Source: Kurthia zopfii (GTDB taxonomy: Bacteria; Bacillota; Bacilli; Bacillales_A; Planococcaceae). Taken from it: a DNA stretch of 64,000 bases. The stretch covers positions 1-64,000 of the forward strand of contig NZ_QFVS01000007.1 in assembly GCF_003143955.1 (NCBI RefSeq), in the 5' to 3' direction. Positions within the stretch are counted from its first letter, which is position 1; the number at the start of each line of letters is the position of its first letter. Made by a program: the position numbers and the translations under genes. The notes below the pieces were generated by a model. That model searched no databases. It saw only the letters and a program-made list of their open reading frames with translations, and was not told where the DNA came from. Positions 8,018 through 16,346 of the stretch are shown here, piece by piece.

Positions 8018-8046
8018 ACTTTATCATAAAATTTCCCAAAAGACAA
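8018..8046 (-). promoter_or_regulatory. Promoter of lysC leader
   Basis: TTGTCT (8041-8046), 17-bp spacer, TAAAGT (8018-8023) on the minus strand, placing transcription start just upstream of the riboswitch. Confidence 0.65.
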
Positions 8047-9822
8047 TTATTTTTTCTGAAAATACTCAATTGTCGTAATTGCTAGATTTTTCGGCATTCC
8101 AGCTTCAATTAATTCATCATAAGTCGCTTCTTTAATTTTCTTCATCGTGCCGAAATGTTTCAATAATTGCTGTTTACGTTTAGGGCCGATTCCTGGAATT
8201 TGATCCAATTGTGAGGTTAATGCATTTTTCTCATGCAATTGTCGATGAAATGTAATGGCGAATCGATGCACTTCATCTTGAATTCTTTGCAGTAAATAAA
8301 AGGCTTCACTCGTTCTTTTCAACGGAATCACTTCAGGGGGATTGCCGTACAACAGTTGCGACGTTTTATGTCGATCATCTTTCGCAAGTCCCGCAATCGG
8401 AAGATCCAAGCCTAATTCATCTTCTAAAATCTCACGCGCTACTTCCATTTGCCCTTTACCACCATCTGTTACTAATAAATCAGGCAATGGTAATCCTTCT
8501 TTTAAAACACGTGTATAACGACGTCTCAACACTTCTCGCATCGCACCATAATCATCATGTGCCGCTGCCGTTTGAATTTTGAATTTACGATAATCCTTTT
8601 TACGAGGGACACCATCTTCAAATACGACCATCGCGGAAACCGTATCTGCTCCAAAAATATGCGAGTTATCGAATGCTTCAATTCGCAATGGCGTTTGAAT
8701 ATTCATCGCATCGCCTAATTGTTCACATGCACCAATTGTTCGCTGTTCCTGTCTCTCAAGAATATTGAACTTCTCATCAATTTTTTGATGTGCATTTTTC
8801 GTCGCTAAATCGAGTAATTCTTTTTTATATCCTCGATGTGGCGTATGAATTTTGATTTTCAAAGCTTCTTGCAATAATTCATGATCCACTTCTTTCGGCA
8901 CGATGACCTCTTTCGGTGGGATATGGTTGGCCATCTCATAAAATCGCGCTACGAAAGTAAGAAATTCTTCCAACGGATCTGCATAGGTTGGGAAAAGGGA
9001 TACTTCACGCTCAATCAACTTCCCTTGGCGAACGAAGAACACTTGTACACACATCCAGCCTTTATTCACCGCAAATCCGAAAATATCACGATTCGTAAAG
9101 TCCGTTGTTGTGATTTTCTGCTTCGTCATCGTCGTTTCGATATTGGCGATTTGATCGCGGAATTCCTTTGCACGTTCAAAATCAAGCACTTCAGCTGCCG
9201 CCATCATTTTTGATTCAAGCTCTGCCTTCACCTTCTCATGCCCGCCATTTAAAAAGGCTGTAATTTCTTGAATAATCGGTTCATAACGAGAAGATTCAAT
9301 CTCTTTCACACATGGAGCGAGGCACTGACCCATATGATAATACAAGCAAACTCTATTCGGCATAGAATCACATTTACGCAATGGGTAAAGCCTGTCGAGT
9401 AGTTTTTTCGTATCATTTGCAGCATACACATTCGGATAAGGCCCAAAGTATTTCGCCTTGTCCTTCTTCACTTTGCGTACCATTAAAAGTCGAGGATGCT
9501 TCTCGTTCGTTATCTTCAAATAAGGATACGATGAATCACCTTTCAACATAATATTGTATTTCGGATCATGCTTTTTAATTAGATTTAATTCGAGTAAAAA
9601 TGCCTCCATATCGGAAGAAGTAATGATATAGTCAAAATCGACAATCTCACTTACTAAGCGAGCCGTCTTCCCTTCATGTGAGCCATTAAAGTAGGAGCGT
9701 ACACGATTTTTCAATACTTTTGCTTTACCGACATAGATGACGACATTTTGGCGATCCTTCATTAAGTAACAACCCGGTTGATCTGGTAGTACAGCTAGTT
9801 TTTGTTTTATTGTGTCATTCAT
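8047..9822 (-). CDS. uvrC: UvrABC system protein C
   Basis: Makes both incisions in nucleotide excision repair after UvrAB has loaded. The 591-residue protein has a GIY-YIG nuclease domain at the N-terminus (GCYLMKDR...[14 protein letters not shown], about 16-50), a UVR motif ([14 protein letters not shown], about 206-219), an RNase H-like nuclease domain with [23 protein letters not shown], and tandem helix-hairpin-helix motifs at the end ([17 protein letters not shown]). The ATG at 9822 follows GGGTGAG; a GTG four codons earlier lies within that site. The 3' end lies just before the lysC promoter. Confidence 0.97.
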   Translation of the reverse strand: MNDTIKQKLAVLPDQPGCYLMKDRQNVVIYVGKAKVLKNRVRSYFNGSHEGKTARLVSEIVDFDYIITSSDMEAFLLELNLIKKHDPKYNIMLKGDSSYPYLKITNEKHPRLLMVRKVKKDKAKYFGPYPNVYAANDTKKLLDRLYPLRKCDSMPNRVCLYYHMGQCLAPCVKEIESSRYEPIIQEITAFLNGGHEKVKAELESKMMAAAEVLDFERAKEFRDQIANIETTMTKQKITTTDFTNRDIFGFAVNKGWMCVQVFFVRQGKLIEREVSLFPTYADPLEEFLTFVARFYEMANHIPPKEVIVPKEVDHELLQEALKIKIHTPHRGYKKELLDLATKNAHQKIDEKFNILERQEQRTIGACEQLGDAMNIQTPLRIEAFDNSHIFGADTVSAMVVFEDGVPRKKDYRKFKIQTAAAHDDYGAMREVLRRRYTRVLKEGLPLPDLLVTDGGKGQMEVAREILEDELGLDLPIAGLAKDDRHKTSQLLYGNPPEVIPLKRTSEAFYLLQRIQDEVHRFAITFHRQLHEKNALTSQLDQIPGIGPKRKQQLLKHFGTMKKIKEATYDELIEAGMPKNLAITTIEYFQKK

Positions 9823-9839
9823 TTTTGTTCTCACCCTCT

Positions 9840-9929
9840 AAAAAAGAGGTTGGAGCTTCCTCAAAAATGAATCGAACCAACAATAAATGATTGTCTAGGC
9901 GATTATTTTGTGGAAAAACTCCAACCTCT
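9840..9929 (-). terminator. Long-loop inverted repeat between trxA and uvrC
   Basis: Perfect 11-bp arms (9845-9855 and 9919-9929) enclose 63 nt and are followed on the minus strand by five T, directly before the uvrC ribosome binding site. It probably terminates trxA transcription, with some read-through or a separate promoter for uvrC. The large loop is unusual. Confidence 0.6.
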
Positions 9930-9951
9930 ATACTATTTTACTAAAGTAAAA

Positions 9952-10266
9952 TTAGATGTGTTTAGCTAATAATTCTGCAAGAGCTTCTTTTGGTTGGAAA
10001 CCTACAGTTTTATCAACTGGTTGTCCATCTTTAAATACTAATAAAGTTGGAATTGACATGATACCAAATTGAGCTGCTGTTTCTTGGTTTTGGTCTACGT
10101 CTACTTTTACAACTTTCGCTTTACCAGCTAAGTCTGCATCTAGTTCTTCAAGAACTGGAGCGATCATTTTACAAGGTCCGCACCAAGTAGCCCAAAAGTC
10201 TACTAATACTACGCCTTCTTCGATATCATTTGTGAATGTTGCATCTGTTGAATGTACAATTGCCAT
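9952..10266 (-). CDS. trxA: Thioredoxin
   Basis: Cytoplasmic dithiol reductant of 104 residues. It has the classic WCGPCK active site (about 28-33) in [19 protein letters not shown], the conserved Asp near residue 23, and the cis-Pro loop [11 protein letters not shown]. The ATG has AGGAGG upstream. It has its own strong -10, and an etfA terminator lies upstream, so it is transcribed separately. Confidence 0.97.
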   Translation of the reverse strand: MAIVHSTDATFTNDIEEGVVLVDFWATWCGPCKMIAPVLEELDADLAGKAKVVKVDVDQNQETAAQFGIMSIPTLLVFKDGQPVDKTVGFQPKEALAELLAKHI

Positions 10267-10304
10267 GATTAAATTCCTCCTTGTTATCTAAACCATATGT
10301 TTGG

Positions 10305-10313
10305 ATTATAGCA
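10305..10313 (-). promoter_or_regulatory. Extended -10 promoter element of trxA
   Basis: Minus strand TGCTATAAT (-10 at 10305-10310), 39 bp upstream of the trxA start. No strong -35 is visible, as is common when the TG extension is present. Confidence 0.6.
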
Positions 10314-10415
10314 CGGATATTTAGATATGCGTAAAAATATGCTTACAACTCCCAATTTCATTAGTAAAGTAAAGAAATAAGCGCATTTTTACATTGAAAT
10401 TGCTATATCTCCATA

Positions 10416-10451
10416 TAAAAAACACTCCGACTGTGCGCACAATCGAAGTGT
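10416..10451 (-). terminator. Terminator after etfA
   Basis: A 15-bp stem with G-U pairs on the minus strand (10422-10436 with 10437-10451, so the loop must open a few central pairs), followed by six T. It lies 9 bp after the etfA stop. Confidence 0.85.
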
Positions 10452-10459
10452 CCTATTTA

Positions 10460-11437
10460 TTAAACGCTCGCTTTTAAAGCTTTAACTTCTTCAATTAATA
10501 GTGGAACGACTTCGAATAAGTCTCCAACAATACCGTAGTCTGCAACTTTGAAAATATTCGCTTCAGGATCTTTGTTGATCGCTACGATTACTTTCGAGTT
10601 TGACATACCTGCTAAATGTTGGATTGCTCCTGAAATTCCAGCTGCAATATATAGGTCTGGTGTAAGAACTTTACCTGTTTGACCAATTTGTAATGAATAA
10701 TCACAGTAATCAGCGTCACATGCACCACGAGATGCACCAACAGCGCCGCCTAATAAATCTGCTAATTCTTTAAGAGGTGCAAAACCTTCTGCACTCTTCA
10801 CGCCACGACCACCAGACACAACTACTTTCGCTTCTGAAAGATCTACACCGTCTGTCGCTTTACGAATTACATTTTCAACAATTGTACGTAAATTCGTAAT
10901 ATCAACAGATAATGACTCTGCTGAACCTGATTTACCTGCTTGTTGTTCAAGAGGTGCGATGTTATTTGGACGAACCGTTACGAATAAAGGTGTGCTCTCT
11001 GATTCGACACGCTCAAATGCTTTACCAGAATAGATTGGACGAACGAATTGAACACCATCGCCTCCACCTTCGATTGCAGTAACATCTGAAATTAAACCAG
11101 TTTGTAAACGACTTGCAACTTTTGGAGATAAATCTTTACCAAGAGCTGTGTGACCGATGACAATCGCATCTGGACTTTCTTGTTCAACTACTGCAAGTAA
11201 AGCTTGGTTGTATCCATCAGCAGTATAGAATTTCAAATGTGGATGTTCCACAATTACGACACGATCTGCACCGTATTCGAATAGTTCATTCGCTAATGAC
11301 GATACATCTGTACCGAATAATGCTACGACAACTTCGCCACCATCAGAAATTTGTTTTGCTGCTCCGATTGCTTCGAAAGAAACGTTACGAAGTGTATTTT
11401 CTCTAGTTTCTGCAAGTACTACAACTTTTTTAGACAT
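10460..11437 (-). CDS. etfA: Electron transfer flavoprotein alpha subunit
   Basis: With EtfB it accepts electrons from acyl-CoA dehydrogenases and passes them toward the respiratory chain. The 325-residue protein has an N-terminal nucleotide-fold domain and a C-terminal FAD-binding region with VVSGGRGVKSAEGF, QIGQTGKVLTPDLYIAAGISGAIQH and NKDPEANIFKVADYGIVGDL. The start at 11437 (MSKKVVV) has GGAGG upstream. It follows etfB by 44 bp and ends the fadR-fadB-etfB-etfA unit. Confidence 0.96.
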   Translation of the reverse strand: MSKKVVVLAETRENTLRNVSFEAIGAAKQISDGGEVVVALFGTDVSSLANELFEYGADRVVIVEHPHLKFYTADGYNQALLAVVEQESPDAIVIGHTALGKDLSPKVASRLQTGLISDVTAIEGGGDGVQFVRPIYSGKAFERVESESTPLFVTVRPNNIAPLEQQAGKSGSAESLSVDITNLRTIVENVIRKATDGVDLSEAKVVVSGGRGVKSAEGFAPLKELADLLGGAVGASRGACDADYCDYSLQIGQTGKVLTPDLYIAAGISGAIQHLAGMSNSKVIVAINKDPEANIFKVADYGIVGDLFEVVPLLIEEVKALKASV

Positions 11438-11481
11438 CTTTTTTTCCTCCAATCAATTTCTCGTAATATTCTGACGTTTCA

Positions 11482-12255
11482 CTAAATAACTTTTGCTTCT
11501 GAACGTAGTAATGAAATTAATTCTCTCGCTTGATCCGCGATTTCACCTTCAAGAATACGACCAGCTTGTTTTTGCGGCGCTAGGAATACCTCGACAGTTT
11601 TGATTTTTGGTTCAACATCATCTTCATCGATGTCTAAATCATCTAATTCTAATTCTTCTAAAGGTTTTTTCTTCGCTTTCATAATCCCTGGTAGAGATGG
11701 GTAGCGAGGTTCATTTAACCCTTGTTGTGCTGTTACTAGTAAAGGTGTTGAAGTCGAAATTTCTTCCGAATCCCCTTCTACGTCACGCACGATTTTAATG
11801 TCGCTTCCAGAAATCTCGAAGCTCGTAATTGTTGTTACATAATTTATATTTAGTAATTCAGCTAAACGAGGACCTACTTGGCCTGAGCCACCGTCAATCG
11901 CTACGTTACCGCCGAAAATTAAGTCTACTTCTTTGTCTTTTAAGTATTCTGCTAAAATTGTTGCAACTGAGAATTGATCTAAGTCATCAACATCTTCTTC
12001 AGCATTGATTAATACTGCTTTGTCAGTGCCCATTGCTAGTGCTGTACGCAGTTGTTTCTCAGACTCTTCACCACCAACAGTGATGACAGTCACTTCGCCA
12101 CCTTCTTGATCGCGAACCTTAATTGCTTCTTCGATGGCATACTCATCATATGGATTGATGATGAATTCTGCCCCGTCTTCTTGAATAGCGCCACCTGAAA
12201 TAACGATTTTTTCCTCTGTATCAAAAGTTCTTTTAACTAATACGTAGATGTTCAT
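11482..12255 (-). CDS. etfB: Electron transfer flavoprotein beta subunit
   Basis: A 257-residue partner of EtfA; in the family it binds AMP and presents the FAD of EtfA to dehydrogenases. Typical patterns are INPYDEYAIEEAIKVRD (about 33-49), ALAMGTDKAVLI and GGNVAIDGGSGQVGPRLAELL. The recognition-loop region near residue 195 (EPRYPSLPGIMKAKKKPLEEL) is present. GGAGG precedes the ATG. It lies between the enoyl-CoA hydratase and etfA in one operon. Confidence 0.96.
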   Translation of the reverse strand: MNIYVLVKRTFDTEEKIVISGGAIQEDGAEFIINPYDEYAIEEAIKVRDQEGGEVTVITVGGEESEKQLRTALAMGTDKAVLINAEEDVDDLDQFSVATILAEYLKDKEVDLIFGGNVAIDGGSGQVGPRLAELLNINYVTTITSFEISGSDIKIVRDVEGDSEEISTSTPLLVTAQQGLNEPRYPSLPGIMKAKKKPLEELELDDLDIDEDDVEPKIKTVEVFLAPQKQAGRILEGEIADQARELISLLRSEAKVI

Positions 12256-12277
12256 AATGTAAACCTCCTAAATAGTA

Positions 12278-13042
12278 TTATTTTCCTTTAAATACTGCTT
12301 GACGTTTTTCAACAAAGGCAGTGATACCTTCTTTAGCATCCTCTGTTGCGAAAACTTGCCCAAAAGTTGCTGCTTCGGCATCAATACCGTCGTAAAAACG
12401 TGTTGATTTTGAATAAGCGAGCAGATCGATTGTAGCTTTTAATGCAATTGGTCCTTTTAATGCGATTTTCTTGGCAACTTTTAGCGTTTCTTCTAAAAGG
12501 TCTTCTTCTTCAAATGCTGCGTTAGCCAAGCCTAAGTTTACAGCTTCTTCACCAGTTACTGGGTCGCTCGTAAATATCATTTCGGCAGCCTTTGCTGAAC
12601 CTACATAGCGCGGAAGACGTTGTGTGCCTCCGAAGCCAGGAATTAATCCCAATGAGAGCTCAGGTAATCCAAGCTTAGCCGTTTTAGATACATAGCGCAT
12701 ATGACAGCTCATCGCTAATTCTAATCCTCCACCTAAAGCTGCACCATGGATCGAAGCGATTACAGGTTTTGAGAAACTTTCGATTCGTTCAAATACTGCT
12801 TGTGCCTCCGTCGCATGTTGCTGGATGTTTGGGACAGAAAGGAATTCTTTAATATCTGCACCTGCAGAGAAGAATCTTCCATCTCCATGGATTACAACAA
12901 CCCTCGTTGCTGAATCAGCTTCGATTGATTTAAATGCTTCGTCTATTTCTTTTACAAGTTGTTGACTCATTGCGTTTGCGGGTGGTCGTACAATCGTAAT
13001 AATCGCGACACCGTCTTCTTGTGATAATTTTAGAAATTCCAT
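12278..13042 (-). CDS. fadB: Enoyl-CoA hydratase/isomerase family protein
   Basis: Crotonase-fold protein of 254 residues, probably hydrating trans-2-enoyl-CoA in beta-oxidation. It shows FFSAGADIKEF (about 58-68) and ASIHGAALGGGLELAMSC (about 97-114), forming the oxyanion hole, then LPELSLGLIPGFGGTQRLPR with the second catalytic acid region. The start is preceded by AGGGGGAGC. It lies between fadR and etfB. The symbol follows the syntenic B. subtilis gene; substrate range cannot be read from sequence. Confidence 0.92.
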   Translation of the reverse strand: MEFLKLSQEDGVAIITIVRPPANAMSQQLVKEIDEAFKSIEADSATRVVVIHGDGRFFSAGADIKEFLSVPNIQQHATEAQAVFERIESFSKPVIASIHGAALGGGLELAMSCHMRYVSKTAKLGLPELSLGLIPGFGGTQRLPRYVGSAKAAEMIFTSDPVTGEEAVNLGLANAAFEEEDLLEETLKVAKKIALKGPIALKATIDLLAYSKSTRFYDGIDAEAATFGQVFATEDAKEGITAFVEKRQAVFKGK

Positions 13043-13109
13043 GTTGCTCCCCCTTATAACTATGTAGTTGAGATGTGGCTACCTTTCTATAAAGTAGCCT
13101 ACATCCATT

Positions 13110-13691
13110 TTAAGCCTTAATACCATTTAATAACAATTGATATACTTTCGACGATTGGGAATTTAAGTCGAACTTGTGATCTTTCATAACCCAAGATGTC
13201 GTCACTTCATCAATTGTGCCAAAAATTAGCTGACGCGCTAGACGTAAATCCATGTCTTTTGCAAAGAGTCCCGTCTGCACACCTTCTTCTAAAATCGCAT
13301 CTAGTTGATCTAGATATTCTTTTAGAACAGCATTTATCTTTAGTCGTATATCTCGGTTCGACTGACGTAACTCAAGTTGTGTAACTCGTGCTAAGTACTT
13401 GTCTTTTGAAAGTACGCTAAAGTGGTTCGTAATCATAAATTCAAGTTTTTCTGATGCCGGTGCTTCCTTCACGACGATCTCTTGCAGACCTTCGATAAAG
13501 ACTGACATCTTCTCTTGGAAAACAGAAATTAATATATCTTCTTTATTTTTAAAATAAAGATAGATCGTACCATCTGCAACCCCTGCTTGCTTAGCTATTT
13601 TTGAAACTTGCGCTTGGTGATAGCCATTATCTGCGATTACTACTACAGCCGCATCGATAATCTGCTTATATTTAGGCTTTTCTTTTTTCAT
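13110..13691 (-). CDS. fadR: TetR-family fatty-acid degradation repressor FadR
   Basis: A 193-residue TetR regulator. The N-terminal helix-turn-helix is AKQAGVADGTIYLYFKNKEDIL (about 33-54, read in two parts: AKQAGVADGTIYL and YFKNKEDIL). The remainder is the helical ligand domain, expected to bind long-chain acyl-CoA and release DNA. It is the first gene of a unit with an enoyl-CoA hydratase and etfBA. A near-consensus promoter lies upstream, with the ATGAAT-N4-ATTCAT dyad just downstream of its -10, which suggests self-repression. This is the same arrangement as in B. subtilis. Confidence 0.93.
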   Translation of the reverse strand: MKKEKPKYKQIIDAAVVVIADNGYHQAQVSKIAKQAGVADGTIYLYFKNKEDILISVFQEKMSVFIEGLQEIVVKEAPASEKLEFMITNHFSVLSKDKYLARVTQLELRQSNRDIRLKINAVLKEYLDQLDAILEEGVQTGLFAKDMDLRLARQLIFGTIDEVTTSWVMKDHKFDLNSQSSKVYQLLLNGIKA

Positions 13692-13719
13692 TTTGTCACC
13701 ACCAGTTATCGCATGAAAT

Positions 13720-13735
13720 ATGAATGGTCATTCAT
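13720..13735. promoter_or_regulatory. FadR-like operator upstream of fadR
   Basis: ATGAAT-GGTC-ATTCAT, 29 bp before the fadR start and immediately downstream of its -10. The match to the B. subtilis FadR box extends to TTCA on the right (to 13738). Confidence 0.8.
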
Positions 13736-13745
13736 TCATGATTTT

Positions 13746-13774
13746 ATAATAGTATCCAGCGATTATATTGTCAA
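13746..13774 (-). promoter_or_regulatory. Sigma-A promoter of the fadR-fadB-etfBA operon
   Basis: TTGACA (13769-13774), 17-bp spacer and TATTAT (13746-13751) on the minus strand: a perfect -35 and near-perfect -10. Confidence 0.85.
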
Positions 13775-13787
13775 GCAATGGATTACA

Positions 13788-15473
13788 TTACGCTTCAATT
13801 TGTTTCTGTTTTTCTTCTTCAATCAGCGTCCTTCTTAATATTTTGCCAACCGCTGTCTTCGGAAGTTCTTTTCTAAACTCGTAGATGCGGGGTACTTTGA
13901 ATGCTGCAAGGTTTTCACGACAGAATTTATTTAGTTCTTTCTCCGTCACGGTTGCGCCTTCTCGTAAAACGATGAATGCTTTTACAGTTTCACCACGATA
14001 TGGATCAGGTACACCAGCCGCTACACATTCCACAATATCGGGATGCTCATATAATACTTCCTCGACTTCACGTGGATAAATATTGAAGCCACCAGCGATA
14101 ATAATATCTTTTTTGCGATCTACAACGAAGAAGAATCCATCCTCGTCCACATAGCCTAAGTCGCCTGTTCTAAGCCAGCCGTCTTGTAATGACATCGCCG
14201 TTTCTTCTGGGCGATTCCAGTAACCTTTCATTACTTGAGGACCTTTTACTACAATTTCACCAATTTCGCCAACAGGTGTTTCGTGATCAATATCGCCATC
14301 AATCACCATTGAATCAGTGTCTGGCCAAGGTATGCCGATCGAATTCTTTTTACGAATATTTTCGTAAACTAAATTCGCATGTGTAACCGGCGATGATTCT
14401 GTCAGGCCGTATCCTTCAACTAACTTCCCACCCGTTAATTTCTCAAATTTCTCTTGAACTTCAGCAGGCAGTGAAGCGGAACCACTAATACAAGCTTTGA
14501 TCGATGATAAATCATAGTTTTCGATATTCGGATTATTAATTAACCCAATATAAATCGTAGGCGCTCCAGGGAATAGTGTTGGCTTTTGCTTCTGAATCGT
14601 TTTCAAAGTTGTTTCAGGATCAAATTTCGGTAATAGTACCATTTTATTCCCTTGCATGACTGTCAATAATAAAACAGTTGTCATGCCATACACATGGAAG
14701 AATGGTAGAACCCCTAGAATAACGTCATCCGTTGGTGAAGGTTCAATGAGCCAATCCTGACACATCTTCACATTTGAAAGAAGGTTTTTATGCGTCAGCA
14801 TAACACCTTTCGGAAACCCTGTCGTCCCACCCGTATATTGCAATAGTGCAATATCTTCTTCAAAATCGAACGGAATGTCGAGTGGTGTGGCAGATGCTGT
14901 TTTGAAAATTTCCATCAATAGATGACTCACACCACTGTGAGATACTTCTACTTTAAAGCCGTACTCCTTCTTCTGTACCATTGGATAAAGAAGATTTTTA
15001 GGAAATGGTAGGAAATCTTTAACGCTTGTAACAATTACATTTTCAAGATTTGTGTTTTTAAAAACTTTCATAATGCGAGGGTATAAAATGTCTAAACTCA
15101 CAATCACTTTAGCACCAGAGTCTTTCAATTGATATTCAATCTCTCGCTCCGTGTAAAGTGGATTCGTCATAACAACGATTGCTCCAGCATACAGCGCTCC
15201 ATAGTAGCAAATAACTGTTTGCGGCACATTCGGTAGCATGAGTGCGACACGATCCCCTTTTTCGATTCCCAATTGTTTTAAGTAATTAGCGAATTTCAAA
15301 GCGTATTCATGCAACTCAGCGTACTTTACGTCCTTCCCCATAAAATGAATCGCAATCTTGTTCGGTGTGCGCTTTGCAGCATCTGTCAAAAACTGTTGTA
15401 ACGGTATTTCGTCATATTCCAGATTCGGCTTAATATAATCTGGGTAATGCTTTAACCAAACTTTTTCAGTCAT
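13788..15473 (-). CDS. lcfA: Long-chain fatty acid-CoA ligase
   Basis: Activates long-chain fatty acids to acyl-CoA with ATP via an acyl-adenylate. The 561-residue protein has the ANL-family P-loop LLQYTGGTTGFPKGVMLTH (about 209-227), the A5 motif EGYGLTESSP (about 353-362), the A7 region LRTGDLGYVDEDGFFFVVDRKKD and the C-terminal catalytic Lys motif AVGKILRR. Two ATGs lie 6 bp apart; 15473 (MTEKVW) has better spacing from the GGGGTGG site than 15479. Two tandem FadR-like dyads lie about 170 bp upstream. Confidence 0.95.
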   Translation of the reverse strand: MTEKVWLKHYPDYIKPNLEYDEIPLQQFLTDAAKRTPNKIAIHFMGKDVKYAELHEYALKFANYLKQLGIEKGDRVALMLPNVPQTVICYYGALYAGAIVVMTNPLYTEREIEYQLKDSGAKVIVSLDILYPRIMKVFKNTNLENVIVTSVKDFLPFPKNLLYPMVQKKEYGFKVEVSHSGVSHLLMEIFKTASATPLDIPFDFEEDIALLQYTGGTTGFPKGVMLTHKNLLSNVKMCQDWLIEPSPTDDVILGVLPFFHVYGMTTVLLLTVMQGNKMVLLPKFDPETTLKTIQKQKPTLFPGAPTIYIGLINNPNIENYDLSSIKACISGSASLPAEVQEKFEKLTGGKLVEGYGLTESSPVTHANLVYENIRKKNSIGIPWPDTDSMVIDGDIDHETPVGEIGEIVVKGPQVMKGYWNRPEETAMSLQDGWLRTGDLGYVDEDGFFFVVDRKKDIIIAGGFNIYPREVEEVLYEHPDIVECVAAGVPDPYRGETVKAFIVLREGATVTEKELNKFCRENLAAFKVPRIYEFRKELPKTAVGKILRRTLIEEEKQKQIEA

Positions 15474-15637
15474 TTTCATCCACCCCTTTTAAAAATTGTT
15501 AAATAGTTACCTTTAGTATATAGACTTATGTCAGCGCTTTCAAATACTAAATGAGAAAATGTGTACTTTTACGATAAAATCTGTATCACTATGTACCAAA
15601 AACGCGCATTTTTCTATATGGACCTATCTTAACACAA

Positions 15638-15669
15638 ATGAATAACCATTCATATGAATATCAATTCAT
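15638..15669. promoter_or_regulatory. Tandem FadR-like operators upstream of lcfA
   Basis: Two directly abutting dyads: ATGAAT-AACC-ATTCAT (15638-15653) and ATGAAT-ATCA-ATTCAT (15654-15669). Each has perfect 6-bp arms. They are shared with fadR and the thioesterase gene. Confidence 0.8.
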
Positions 15670-15719
15670 TTTTCTAATTTATTTCCATTTTTACTATTAA
15701 ATGCACGAAAATCATTATA

Positions 15720-15746
15720 GTTGAACGGTTTACGAATCCGTTCAAC
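15720..15746. other. Small hairpin between the 27-codon ORF and lcfA
   Basis: Perfect 9-bp arms GTTGAACGG and CCGTTCAAC around a 9-nt loop. There is no clear T run on either strand. Its role is unknown; it may be part of the terminator region or a protein site. Besides it, the FadR dyads and the terminator, I see nothing else in 15480-15770. Confidence 0.4.
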
Positions 15747-15770
15747 TGGTTCTCATTTTCTCCAAAATAA

Positions 15771-15796
15771 AAACACGCCTGTAAAAAAGCGTGTTT
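15771..15796. terminator. Bidirectional terminator after the mutS2-yshE unit
   Basis: AAACACGC (15771-15778) and GCGTGTTT (15789-15796) with T-rich flanks on both strands, 18 bp after the 27-codon ORF stop. It ends the minus-strand unit and shields lcfA. Confidence 0.8.
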
Positions 15797-15814
15797 TTTG
15801 ACGATTCATCTGTA

Positions 15815-15898
15815 TTAGAAATTTAGAACAGCATAGACAGTGCCTACAATAATAAAGGCTAGGCAGCAGACGAGTAAAACTTTTGATAATTTCTCCAT
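15815..15898 (-). CDS. 27-residue single-pass membrane peptide
   Basis: An unannotated small ORF beginning MEKLSKVLLVCCLAFIIVG and ending TVYAVLNF. Residues about 7-25 form one hydrophobic helix with a vicinal Cys pair (CC at 11-12); the N-terminus carries two Lys, predicting an inside N-terminus. AAAGGAGAGGG lies upstream at normal spacing, and a terminator begins 18 bp after the stop. It follows the DUF350 gene by 16 bp and is surely co-transcribed. No function is recognised; it may act with the DUF350 membrane protein. Confidence 0.65.
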   Translation of the reverse strand: MEKLSKVLLVCCLAFIIVGTVYAVLNF

Positions 15899-15914
15899 CT
15901 TCTCACCCTCTCCT

Positions 15915-16325
15915 TTATGAAATGCTCGCACCGATTACGAATGATAATCCGACTGAGATCGTCATAGAAATAAATCCAACTGATAAATTCCCTTTTTCAA
16001 TTTCTTCATCAATTTTAAAAGTAGGTGTGAAAAATTCATATAGTAAATAAGCGATTATTAATAGGAAGAAACCAAACATTCCCCAACCAATCATCTCAAG
16101 CAATGAATTGTGTCTCTCTATTGAATAGCGGAAGATATTGCAAATCCCGAGTATTTTACCACCCGTAGCAAATGCCACCGCCATATTACCATTTTTGATT
16201 TCATACCAGTTTTTATAGCGTGTGACTGCTTCAAAAATAGCCATCGCCACAACTAGGCATAGTACGACAACACTGAAATAGCCTGTCATTACTACTGCAG
16301 GGTGATGCCAAAACTCATTATTCAT
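15915..16325 (-). CDS. yshE: DUF350 integral membrane protein (YshE-like)
   Basis: A 136-residue membrane protein with four predicted helices (about 11-31, 46-60, 75-95, 112-134), the layout of DUF350 proteins. The motif NGNMAVAFATGGKILG (about 40-55) and the second repeat KGNLSVGFISMTISVGLSFVIG (about 111-132) look like an internal duplication. Function is unknown in the family. GAAGGAGATATA precedes the ATG. It follows mutS2 closely and is followed by a 27-codon membrane ORF. Confidence 0.9.
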   Translation of the reverse strand: MNNEFWHHPAVVMTGYFSVVVLCLVVAMAIFEAVTRYKNWYEIKNGNMAVAFATGGKILGICNIFRYSIERHNSLLEMIGWGMFGFFLLIIAYLLYEFFTPTFKIDEEIEKGNLSVGFISMTISVGLSFVIGASIS

Positions 16326-16346
16326 CGTATATCTCCTTCTCCTACT

